Assembly: GCA_030533445.1 (NCBI GenBank)
Contig: CM060080.1
Location: 6,738,052-6,802,051 of the forward strand
DNA length: 64,000 bases
Direction of reading: 5' to 3'
Source: Cyprinodon diabolis
Taxonomy: Eukaryota; Chordata; Actinopteri; Cyprinodontiformes; Cyprinodontidae
In this document: one piece after another, positions 34,800 through 44,391 of the stretch
Position numbering within the stretch: the stretch's first letter is position 1
Layout of the letters: each line of letters starts with the position of its first letter
Made by a program: the position numbers and the translations under genes
The notes under the pieces: generated by a model
Seen by the model: only the letters and a program-made list of their open reading frames with translations
Told to the model about the DNA's origin: nothing
Database searches by the model: none

Positions 34800-36274
34800 G
34801 GTAGTGTCCAACTGCTTCGTAACTCAAATTTCTAATCAGCCAATGACATGGCAGCAACTCAACTCAGCAACACAGGATGGTTGGAATATTTCAGAAACCG
34901 CTTGTCCCACTTTTTTCCCACTTAATTATCTCTTGGGTTTACATAGAATGGTCAGAAAAATACATAGTATAGTATAAATGCATATCTGAACTCACAATAT
35001 ATCAAACCTTGAACAGATGGGCCACAGCAGCAGAAGACCACAAAGAGTGCCACCCCTGTTAGCCAACACAAGTAAAATGAAGCTACACTTCATAGAGACT
35101 CACCAAAATTGGATGATAGAAGACTGGAAAACTGATGTCTGGTTGAATGAATCTCAGTTTCTGCAGCAAATGACGGATGGTAGAGTCAGATTTTGAGATC
35201 ACCATGATCTATGATAGCATGGATGGATCTTTCCTTGTATCAACGGTTCAGGCTGCTGGTTGTTTAATGATGTAGGGAACATTTTCTTGGCACACTTTAG
35301 GCCCCTTAATACTAATTGAGTATTCTGTTAATGCCACAGCCTACCTGACTATTGTTCATCCCTTTATGACCACGGTGAACCCATCTTTTGATAGCTACGT
35401 CTAGCAGGATAATGCACCTTGTCATTAAGCTTGACTCATCTCTGACTGATTTCTTGAACATGGCAATGAGTTCAATCTACTCAAATAGCCTCCATGGTCA
35501 CCAGTGGTCTGTTTCACAAAGGAGGTTTACTGGGTTTTATAGACCTGAAAAAAACGGAAATGCTGAGTTTTCCGGTTCACGAAGAGAGCTTTCTCAACCT
35601 TTGTTTCAGTCACCATGGTAACATTCTATATTATTATAGTTATCCGGAAGAATCTTATTATAGTGATTTACAAATGAGGAGAAAGAGAGGAGAGTGCTTT
35701 TAATAAATGTAAAAACGTCTTGCCATTCCAAACTTCATATAAACCTACGCATTAACTTGAGCAACAATCTTGTCTTTTGCCATCTTTCTATCCTTTGCAG
35801 CTGTAGCGCTGTTTCTCTGTCTTTTAAACAGATTCTCCTTTTCTTTTTCATTTCGGCATTAAAATCTCTAGTTCCGGTGGGGTAAAAATAGGCACGTTCT
35901 GTTGCCTGTTGTCATTGTGCCTCTTCGAATAGGTGCTCCACTGATAATGGCTTTTCATACTATGCATGTGCTAAACTCTGAATGGCTCTACTTGGAGTTG
36001 ATTGAACTAATTCATAGCAGCCGTTGTGAAACGGAAAACTCCTGACATTGGGCTAGATCCATTTAAAGTTGAGGATTTCAATCTGAGTTAAATGTGCTAT
36101 GTGAAATGGACCCCAGATCTCAATCCAATAGAGAACCTTTGGGATGTGGTGTAACAGGACTGTTGCATATGTTTGACGCTATCATATCAATAAGGATCGC
36201 AAAGGATTAAGGCATTTCTCAACAGAAAAGGGGGTGAGACACTGTACTAGCAAGGAGTACCTAATAAAGTGGCC
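34800..36274 (+). mobile_element. Decayed Tc1-type element, copy C, interrupted
   Basis: It aligns by eye along its length with the better copy at 38774-39985: CAACTGCTTCGTAAC near the left, GCAGCAGAAGACCACA, TGGATGATAGAAGACTGG, and, after an interruption, CAGATCTCAATCCAATAGAG, ending TACCTAATAAAGTGGCC. Divergence is high and the left terminus is lost. A 608-bp foreign element splits it at 35504/36113. Confidence 0.8.
35505..36112. mobile_element. 608-bp TIR element inserted in Tc1 copy C
   Basis: The Tc1 text TCACCAG is cut after CCAG and resumes as CCAGATCTCAATCC, so a 3-4-bp target duplication (CCAG) is likely. The ends are GGTCTGTTTCACAAAGGAGG and, reverse-complemented, GGTCCATTTCACATAGCAC, with further similarity inward (GGTTTA and ACTCAG). 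There is no transposase. This resembles a fish MITE type with GGTCCNTTTCACA ends. The superfamily is not assigned. Confidence 0.7.
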
Positions 36275-36586
36275 TAATACATGTGCACATAAACAAAACT
36301 GTGCAATCGGATTAAAAAGTATCCTGACAAAAACCAAATCAATATAATTGGATTGTGTGGATATAAGTAATCGAAATAAATGTGGGGAACTGCAAAGAAA
36401 TCCCATAACAGATGCCTGTAAAGATTTATTTGTTGGAATTGGTTGCACATGCACACTTATATCAACTTGCTAAAATTAGGAATAACTTGGTTTTGACGAA
36501 CATTTGATGATTATGCAAATACCAACCCTCTTAGTTGGATTAAGAGTTACTGATCAGAGTATTTGTACTGGGTTTATAAACATTAT

Positions 36587-36830
36587 GGGTGTTGGTGGCC
36601 TAGTGCTTAGGGCATAGGGCTTGGAATCCTGAGGTTTTGAGTTTGAAACCCACTCCCACAGACTGCCAGTCTTGCGCCCGAAGCAAAGACCCTTAAACCC
36701 AAACTACTCCCTAGGCTGCGCAAATGGCAGCCCACTGCTTGCCAAGGGGTTGAGTTAAATGCAGATAGTAAATTTCATTGTGCTGTACTTGTGACAGTTT
36801 AATGACAATTATAAATGCTGGAAAAGCAAC
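36587..36830 (+). mobile_element. tRNA-derived SINE
   Basis: The head has an A-box-like GGTGGCCTAGTGCTTAGG and a B-box-like GGTTTTGAGTTTGAAACCC, as in tRNA-derived SINEs transcribed by RNA polymerase III. The tail holds CCCACTGCTTGCCAAGGGG, then TTCATTGTGCTGTACTTGTG and TTTAATGACAATTATAA. The same tail without the head is at 58200-58352. Divergence in the B box suggests an old copy. Confidence 0.7.
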
Positions 36831-38431
36831 CCACTGGGAACATATTTCTTATTGTTGAAACTAATTATTATGGGTTAATCCATCCATCCAATCATCCATT
36901 ATGGATTATGGGTTAATATGCTGAATTTTTGGTTAATGATATTAACTAATGTTTTTGTCATCTATCTAGGTTTTTAAACTTTTAAAGATTTAGCAGTTTT
37001 TTAAGGCTCTAAATTTTGACAGCATGAAGTTGATTATTGTTTTTTCCAGGAATATAAAATTAATCTTGAAGATTCATTTGTTTCCCACAAATTGTCTGTC
37101 AACAAAGGCCCTACAGATTAAAATCAAATGCTACATGCATGAAGTACATTCAGCTGTCCTATTTGACAGTGTCACAATATTTGGTCACCTTTGCCTGCGG
37201 CTGATAAGCTACTATTTTGTTCAGCAGAGCATAAAACAGGTGTAACATGCCAGCGTGTTGTCCCAAAAGCAAGGAAAAAATTGAAAATGAAAGTGAAATC
37301 ACACAGCCTTGAAAGTATTTCCGGTGAGCCTGTCCGTCTATTTGACAGACAGTGAGTGTTGTTAATATAGGTAAAACATTTGTGCGGGGAGTTGGGGAGA
37401 TAATTTCATTTTTTTTTTAGCTCAAACTATTAAACTAACAGAGAAGAACATTGAAAAGCAAACACAACTATGCATTCTCAGATTGTCTCTGGGAAGGTTT
37501 GACTGATGTATTTTAATCACCTCTTTCCTGTTTCAGAAGTATAAACCTCAAGTCCTGAAATAAATGTTTACGTTCTGTATATCAAAAATATCCACATTAC
37601 TGCACACAAGTAAGAGCAAAGGGTTTTTAGGTTGCATGCGCAAATGACTCCAGAGGATTCGTGTGACCCGGCAGTGGCGGCAGGGCTAAAGGTCATGGCA
37701 GTAAGCGTCAAGCCTTGCATCCCAATTGCCCACGGTTCCTTCCTTTGACTTCCTGTGAGGTCTGGCAGGTTCATTAGCAGAGGGTATAACTGCAGAGAGA
37801 TGAGGGAAGATTGGGGGAGAGAGTATTGAGGGCTAAACCAAAAAGCGAAACAACCAGAGATAGTTCAGTAAAGTGAAGAAATTAGATGAAATGAGTCTTA
37901 TTAGTGATGCAGTCAATAACCCAACGCTTGTCTGCATCTCTAATTGTTTGATTTTACATGCAGGTAAAGCTCTTTCAACAAACACAGTTTTATGCCAATG
38001 CGTGTGTAGTGATACCCCTGGCTGTGTCTGAAGGGAGGGTTGGCCATAGAATTATGGGAATTTTCTATGAGAAGAAGGAGGCTAAAGCTGAATATCATTT
38101 GTATAATTAGAAATGACAGAATGAAATGGTCCACACACATCAAACCACTTTGTCTCGACAGGTGAAGGGGGAGTGAGGGGGAGGGAAGAGAGGAGGTTAG
38201 TACTGATTGCTGTCAATCAAGTGGCCCTAGGAGAGATCCACGAAGGCAGGGAGATCTCTATGAACTTTGACCTTACCTCCTTGGCTGACGTGATGCCAAC
38301 ATGAAAGAGAGGGAGAATTAAACAACCTTGAGAGATGGACTGAATTTCAACAGACTGAGCTGGGAGGGGGTGACAAAAATGTATGAATGAAATAAGGCAA
38401 GGTATGGGTTAGGCCATGAAAGAACGAAAGG
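36831..38431. other. No gene recognised; candidate regulatory DNA in the right part
   Basis: Non-repetitive sequence. The part at 37620-37800 and 38160-38350 is richer in GC and contains a perfect DR1-type nuclear-receptor motif (38261-38273), but no exon. Confidence 0.45.
38261..38273 (-). promoter_or_regulatory. DR1 nuclear-receptor site (HNF4/RXR type), candidate
   Basis: On the minus strand the 13 bases read AGGTCAAAGTTCA, two half-sites separated by one base, the consensus bound by HNF4 and RXR heterodimers. A TGATTGCTGTCAATCA motif of Pbx/Meis type lies 50 bases upstream (about 38205-38220). Occupancy cannot be judged from sequence. Confidence 0.35.
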
Positions 38432-38921
38432 CAGAGGTGTCAAGTAACGAAGTACCAGGGTTCCCGTGGGTCTTTAAAAAGTCTTAAAAGGCATTGAATT
38501 CCTCAGAATAAAACTAAGGCCTTAATTGGTATTAAAATGTCTTAAATCAGTCTTCCGTAGTTCTTAATTTTTAAAACATCGTAAATAGGATTATTTTTGT
38601 CACAATTTATTTTGTAATCTAAATAAAACTTCAATATTGACAATTTTTTTTTAAATAAAAAAAATAAGAATGGCTCGCCATTAATGGATCCGACCCGGTA
38701 GTGGAACCAATAAAAGCTATGTTGCGGCTGGGACATTTGGGAGATGCACCATTAACTTTTTGTCTGGAAAATACACTCACCGGCCACTTTATTAGGTAAA
38801 CCTGTACAACTGCTCGTTAACACTTAATTTCTAAGCAGCCAATCACATGGCGGCAACTCAGTGCATTTAGGCATGTAGACATGGTCAAGACAATCTCCTG
38901 CAGTTCAAACCGAGCATCTGT

Positions 38922-39953
38922 ATGGGGAAGAAAGGTGATTTGAGTGATTTTGAACTTGGCATGATTGTTGGTGCCAGAAGGGCTGGTCTGAGTATTTCAG
39001 AAACTGCTGATCTACTGGGATTTTCACGCACAACCATCTCTAGGGTTTACAGAGAATGGTCCGAAAAAACATCCAGTGAGCGGCAGTTCTGTGCCGCTCA
39101 CTGGATGTTGTTGATGCCAGAGGTCAGAGGAGAATGGCCAGACTGGTTCGAGCTGATAGAAGGGCAACAGTGACTCAAATAACCACCCGTTACAACCAAG
39201 GTGGGCAGAAGAGCATCTCTGAATGCACAGTACGTCGAACTTTGAGGCAGATGGGCTAGAGCAGCAGAAGACCACACCGGGTGCCACTCCTTTCAGCTAA
39301 GAACAGGAAACTGAGGCTACAATTTGCACAAGCTCATCGAAATTGGACGATAGAAGATTGGAAAAACGTTGCCTGGTCTGATGAGTCTCGATTTCTGCTG
39401 CGACATTCGGATGTTAGGGTCAGAATTTGGCGTCTACAATATGAAAGCATGGATCCATCCTGCCTTGTATCAACAGTTCAGGCTGGTGGTGGTGGTGTCA
39501 TGGTGTGGGGAATATTTTCTTGGCACTCTTTGGGCCCCTTGGTACCAATTGAGCATCGTTGCAATGCCACAGCCTACCTGAGTATTTTTGCTGACCATGT
39601 CCATCCCTTTATGACCACAATCTACCCAACTTCTGATGGCTACTTTCCGCAGGATAATGCGCCATGTCATAAAGCTCATCTCAGACTGGTTTCTTGAACA
39701 TGACAATGAGTTCACTGTACTCAAATGGCCTCCACAGTCACCAGATCTCAATCCAATAGAGCATCTTTGGGATGTGGTGGAACGGGAGATTCGCATCATG
39801 GATGTGCAGCCGACAAATCTGCGGCAACTGTGTGATGCCATCATGTCAATATGGACCAAACTCCCTGCGGAATGCTTCCAGCACCTTGTTGAATCTATGC
39901 CACGAAGAATTGAGGCAGTTCTGAAGGCAAAAGGGGGTCCAACCCGTTACTAG
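38922..39953 (+). pseudogene. Tc1-type transposase, frameshifted
   Basis: ATG at 38922 opens MGKKGDLSDFELGMIVGARR, then a helix-turn-helix (GLSISETADLLGFSRTTISR), the paired-like DNA-binding part. The middle is damaged by an inverted duplication (39068-39109) and a frame change. At 39281-39697 the catalytic core resumes, with the first Asp in AWSDESRF and the second in DNAPCHKA. After another shift SPDLNPIEHLWD gives the third acidic residue, so the DDE triad pieces are all visible. The protein would bind the inverted repeats and catalyse cut-and-paste transposition, but this copy cannot make it whole. Confidence 0.9.
39068..39109. repeat. 18-bp-arm hairpin inside the Tc1 transposase gene
   Basis: AACATCCAGTGAGCGGCA is followed by a 6-base loop GTTCTG and the exact reverse complement. 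The copy at 60700-61913 has the normal coding sequence here (CAGTTCTGTGGGGGGAAAT type) and no right arm. The right arm is therefore a templated inverted duplication that replaced a few codons. Confidence 0.9.
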
Positions 39954-40049
39954 CATGGGGTACCTAATAAAGTGGCCGGTGAGTGTATGAGCAAGTGTAA
40001 ATGTAACGCAAATTGTCTCCAGCCAAGAGTTTTCCCCATGGCTAAAACC

Positions 40050-40280
40050 AGGGAACATACATGAGGCTCAGTGGATTTTGTGCAAGAAGTCATTCAAGCT
40101 CGGAACGATGGGAATTAAGGCAGTGGAGTCGCACATGCGAAGCACGAAACACAAAGCGTCAAAATCGAGTTATGGAGAAACAGCCGGCATTTCTCAGTTT
40201 TGTTCCACCCTTGTCTCTGCAACGCCTCCACTTATCACCAAATCAAACATTCTAAGAAAACGATACAAAGAAAAATAGCT
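40050..40280 (+). pseudogene. BED-like zinc-finger scrap of the middle hAT element
   Basis: The frame contains WILCKKSFKLGTMGIKAVES, then HMRSTKHKASKS. The C...HM....KH arrangement resembles hAT N-terminal fingers in which the second cysteine has been lost. TAGISQF follows. No catalytic part remains. Confidence 0.55.
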
Positions 40281-41005
40281 GCAAAAAAGACTTAGCACTG
40301 GTTATGTTGTGGCTTTAAAACTGATTTGTTTTGTTCCCTGCTAAAACAAAGTTTGTGAATTCAGTTAAATAATCGTTGCAAAATATCTGTCATTGTGTGT
40401 TTTTAGCTCTCTTCCTGTATGGGAAGTTTTTCAAACTTTGAAACATTAGTGCAGTGGTTTATGTTAAAATAAACCTTTGGGTTAAGTTGTCACAAGCAGG
40501 TTTTTCTTGTGTTTCTTGTGAATTTGGTCTTAAATTTTTATTTCAAGTGGCATTAAAAAGTCTTAAAAAATCTTGAATTTAACTTGCCTTATGCTGTAGG
40601 AACCCTGAGTACAAATACTTTGTTACTGTACTTAAGTCATTTTTTTTAGGTATCTCTGTTTTACTCCATTACTTATTTTTCTTCCTACTACTGACTTCTA
40701 CTCATTACATTTTCATACAAGTATCTGTACTTTCTGTTCCTTACATTTTTCAAAACAAACGTTACTCGTTACTCTTGGCTTCGGTTTAATGCTTATGAAT
40801 ATTTATTTCCCGTCATGTGCTCCATCCAATGCAGATCATTGCCGCCATCCACATCTAGTGAAAACTAGTGTAATTGGATGAGTCATGTAATGCTGACACT
40901 TATTGGTTGGCTATTCCTCAAATTTGTGCTGATGCCAAAGGAAATCACCAGAAGCAAGCAGGTGTTCTTCAAACTGTAAACGTGAATTGTCTATGCCATG
41001 CTAAA

Positions 41006-41165
41006 ATGTCGGATTCAGGAAAAGATGTTGAAATGTCTGAAAGGTCGGAAACAGGTGAGAGCGTATCGGGAGATGGAGACGGAGAACAACAAGACCTCCC
41101 TCATCCTTGGCCCTATCTCAGAGAATTTTTCGAAATAGTCATAAAATTGAGCTTTCAATTCATAT
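41006..41165 (+). pseudogene. N-terminal transposase scrap of hAT copy B
   Basis: The frame MSDSGKDVEMSERSETGES continues to PHPWPYLREFFEIV. An acidic, serine-rich leader followed by WPYLREFF is the usual start of one fish hAT transposase, just before the BED-finger cysteines, which are deleted here. The reverse-complement counterpart is at about 18118-18300 in copy A. Confidence 0.6.
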
Positions 41166-41633
41166 AGTGGCAGCTAACTGTTTTTTTGTTGTTGTTTTTT
41201 TAAGGTTACTTTTATACTTTAAGTAGTTTTTGGAGCACATACTTTTTCACTTTTACTTGAGGAAAGAAGCCAAGTTGATACTTTTACCAGAGTGTGTTTA
41301 AACTGCAGTATCTATACTTCTACTTAAGTAAAAAAAATGTGTTCACTTTTGACACCACTGATTAAAGGAGAAAACAAAGTGTTTTGAAACCAGATTTTTT
41401 TTGGCCTAATTATTTGCTGATATCTTCTACGATATTTTTAATGACATGATAAAAATGTTAAACAAGTCTAAACAAAAAAAAATCTATTAACAAATCAAAT
41501 AAAAACATTATCAATTGATTACAAATGGAAAGGAGTGGCAATACATTCCTTCTACATTATTTCAAGGTGTGACTGCTGATGTATTGGTCAATTTCTAATT
41601 GATACTGCATGTATTCAGTTGAACCCTGTCCCT

Positions 41634-42040
41634 TAGCCTCGTGAGACCATCCTGATCTCGCAAGCTTTCAAGGTTTCACTTGCAGATCAGTCTGGAGACT
41701 CTCCGTTAAAGAAAATTTGGAGCCGTTCACCAAACGAACGTCCAATCAGCGTTGGCTTTGAGGCGGGTTGAGGTGTGACGCAACGAAAAGCGCGACAGTT
41801 CAGTCTAAAGAACATGGCAGCTTCAGCCGATGAAACTAGCGTTAGCGTGGCTATCGAGCAAGTTTTATTGGAATTACAGAGTATTTCTTCACTGAAAGAA
41901 GAGCAAAACACTGCTCTGGAGGCTTTTCTCAGAGGAAAAGATGTTTTTGCTCTTCTCCTGACTGGTTTCGGCAAGAGTTTGATCTATCAATTGGCTTGTG
42001 CCTGGCTTGTGGTTGTGTTTTCGTCGTTGCAGAACTTATG
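41634..42040 (+). mobile_element. Helicase-carrying TIR element, copy 1 (3' end lost)
   Basis: It starts TAGCCTCGTGAGACCATCC and matches copies 2 and 3 through the helicase ATG and Walker A region. After about 42030 similarity stops, and the right inverted repeat seen in the others is missing. No target duplication can be defined. The break may reflect deletion or a later insertion. Confidence 0.8.
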
Positions 42041-42053
42041 TCCAAAGACAGCT
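41814..42053 (+). pseudogene. RecQ-like helicase N-terminus, copy 1
   Basis: From the conserved ATG it reads MAASADETSVSVAIEQVL, LKEEQNTALEAFLRGKDVFA, then LLLTGFGKSLIYQLA. EQ...AL..FL.GKDVF corresponds to RecQ motif 0 and TGFGKS to the Walker A ATP-binding loop. Here the proline of PTGFGKS is leucine. Beyond the loop the frame runs into unrelated sequence. RecQ helicases unwind DNA 3' to 5' with ATP; this piece would lack every later motif. Confidence 0.75.
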
Positions 42054-43536
42054 TAACTTATGCATTACACACGGCCCATGAAATTATGTAAAAGCACAGC
42101 TTGTTGCTAATAATTCTATAAACCTGTCAATCAGCAGCACTTTCTCACAGACGATTATGACTTATGCTCTGTTGAGGGAGGTGGTGTGCAAATAAAGATG
42201 CTTTCAGCTCTAGGTGCAGGAGAGCTGCTCCCCAGGATGGCCCTATCTTTGCATTGCAGAGGAGCTTTTGTGCTTGGACAACTTTTAACCAGAGTCAATG
42301 GGCAAAGAGTCTTGCGCCCCAGGGTGGAAATAAGTCACCCACCCTATGACAAACGAAACAGCTTTACTTATCATTAAAGATTAAATATTTATCACATCCA
42401 AAAATTATATTAATATGTTCTGAAATGTTTTAATTTTATAATTAAATTTTTATTTGTTTTTTGGGTCCTAATCAATCATTGGGTGAGTGGGGCGTCACCC
42501 TAGCCCCCTTTATTGGCCAGCCACCACTGGTCAGAAGTCTGTTCTGTTACCAATTTTTAGGTCAAAGTTTTGGTGTCTTCCAGGTTTCCTCGGTCTACTT
42601 CCTCCAGTCCTTAACGGACTGTCAGACAATCCTGCAGCTGCTTGCAACTATATTACTCAAGTTGTAATGACACCACTTTCTGATGCCAGTCATTATCCTG
42701 AGGTCCTTTCAGTACATACCAACTGCAGTAAGTCTGCATTTGACCAGATTTATTAGGGAAGCTTCCATAATAAATGTAATTAACAACTGAATGTAAACTA
42801 TACCTGTTTGTTTTGAACTTGAATGTGTCTGAGAGGACAGCAAACAAATAGGAGAGATGATGTTAAAGAATGAAAGAGAAAAAGTCAAAAGAAAGTGTGA
42901 AAGCTAAAGCAACAGGAGAAGAAAATGTGAGCAGATGGGATAATCAGATTGTGTCGCCACACCACTGTCTCTTTGCTGTAAATCTGCTGTTTCTGGCTGT
43001 GTGTGAACGCACGCCGGGTGTGATTACATATTCACTGAGCCATGCTCCTGGATTTATTTGTTCCTCCAAGATTTGTTAGTTCTCCCCAGTGTTTTTCATT
43101 CTGCATGTTACTCACACAGAGCTGAACAGGGAGGGTTAAGATGTAAAACCCTCCCTCCTCTCCAGACTGAGCAAAATCATAATGTGCGCCAAATTAATCT
43201 CCTCACATACACAGTCTTGCACGCTACAAAATGCTTCAAGTGGAAGCGGATTCTGTTGGATAATTTCATCATAAGGATGTGAACATGTGGATTATTGGTT
43301 TTACTGTCACAGAGACAGCAGGGATTTTCTCGTCTCTGTTTATTCCTCTCCTTACTCTGCTTTTAGTTGTAAGCTTTCCATATTTTCTTCAGTATCATTT
43401 TCCTCTTTCATTCTCTTCCTGACCTTATTTCTAATTGTCAAGCCTCTGTCTAACATGAAGGTTAAACTTGGCATGATAGCATTCTCTTTGTTTTATGTTG
43501 CAGGAAGCCATTAGGGTCTGTATAATGCAGTCTGTT
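42041..43536. other. No gene recognised; contains a hAT-type right end
   Basis: Apart from the terminus at 42495-42529 I see no element pairs or exons. Confidence 0.5.
42495..42529. mobile_element. Right end of a hAT element of the 24838 type
   Basis: GTCACCCTAGCCCCCTTTATT and GGCCAGCCACCACTG parallel the right end at 25921-25957 (GCCCCAGCGCCCCCTAT, then GGCCGGCCGCTACTG). The left end was not found. Confidence 0.55.
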
Positions 43537-43549
43537 ATATAGACCATTG

Positions 43550-43731
43550 ATGTGCCTGCAGGTTTTCTTTCCAACCAGGCAATAGCACACCAGACTCCAG
43601 TCATCTCATCAAGGGAGTCAAATCTGAACATGATGACTTGATGATATGAATGGAGTCTCATGTAGTGTTGTTTGGTTGGAAAAGAAACCTGCAGCCACAC
43701 AGCCCTTCCTGGAGCCACTTTGACACCTGTG
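43550..43731 (-). mobile_element. 182-bp MITE with long inverted repeats
   Basis: Inner arms CTGCAGGTTTTCTTTCCAACC and, on the right, GGTTGGAAAAGAAACCTGCAG are inverted. The right end, reverse-complemented, starts CACAGGTGTCAAAGTGG, a fish hAT-MITE type. A 13-base direct repeat ATATAGACCATTG flanks it (43537-43549 and 43732-43744), longer than a usual hAT duplication. Confidence 0.7.
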
Positions 43732-44391
43732 ATATAGACCATTGTAGTTTCCTGCTGTTTATAGTTAATTTTTTAAGTTTAATTTTATTCTGTTTTCAAA
43801 CAATTGAAAGTCAGCGACTCTTTGACAGAAGACCACAGGAAAAATTTATACAGGAATTTTACTTTATGTGAGATGTCTTTTTTAACAAAGAAATGGCAGA
43901 GCGGGGGTGTCCAAATTGCAAACCAGGGGGCCCCTGGACTGATTTTATGTCCCCCCCATGAGTAATTTAAGAACAGCACAAATCTGGCCCTCCTGCACAT
44001 GTGTTTTATGCAGATGGAGACTTTTTTTTTTCCATAAAGGCAAAGCTATAACGGACAGATTAAAATATCTTCCAAAAGACAATGTGTGATATTACAGTAA
44101 TCTAGCTTTCTGTAACCACGCTTTTCCTTTTCTCTCACATCATAGTAAATGGAAACCAATCGATCCAGCAATTATTATTACCTGAATCATTTTGTTTTGG
44201 CAGGGGAAAAAAGTTTTTCTTTTCTTTTTTGTGAAGCGCCCAAGAAGTTGCAGTCTATATGCTTCCTTTTGATAAGGCAAAGGTGCAAATTCCCTTTAAA
44301 CTTTGCATCTACAGCAATCGACATATCCCTTTCCCATAAAGAATTGTATCCATCCATCAATTGTCTGTCACCCTTTATTCCTGCTGGTGCC

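Larger units (their letters stand above)
38774..39985 (+). mobile_element. Tc1-type transposon, copy A (inner nest)
   Basis: The inverted ends CACTCACCGGCCACTTTATT are bounded by TA on both sides (38772-38773 and 39986-39987), the Tc1/mariner hallmark. The 1212-bp length is right for a full Tc1-type element. A related copy lies in the opposite orientation at 60700-61913, and a decayed one at 34800-36274. The transposase gene is present but frame-broken. Confidence 0.95.
38456..40607 (+). mobile_element. hAT-like element nested in copy B (middle nest)
   Basis: The left end CAGGGTTCCCGTGGGTC and the right end, reverse-complemented, CAGGGTTCCTACAGC, form inverted repeats. AGTAC occurs immediately on both sides (38451-38455 and 40608-40612), a 5-bp visible duplication that is shorter than the hAT norm. 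Subterminal TCTTAAAAAG phrases occur at both ends. It contains a BED-like zinc-finger scrap (40050-40280) and a Tc1 insertion. Without the Tc1 it is about 940 bp. Confidence 0.75.
38432..41360 (+). mobile_element. hAT element, copy B of the GTGTCAA family (outer nest)
   Basis: The left end is CAGAGGTGTCAAGTAACGAAG and the right end, reverse-complemented, is CAGTGGTGTCAAAAGTGAAC. The flanks ACGAAAGG and ATTAAAGG share six of eight bases, fitting a decayed 8-bp duplication. It is split after 24 bases (at 38455) by a second element that ends at 40607. The outer element resumes with AGTACAAATACTTTG. Its own sequence is about 780 bp and carries an N-terminal transposase scrap at 41006-41165. Confidence 0.85.
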
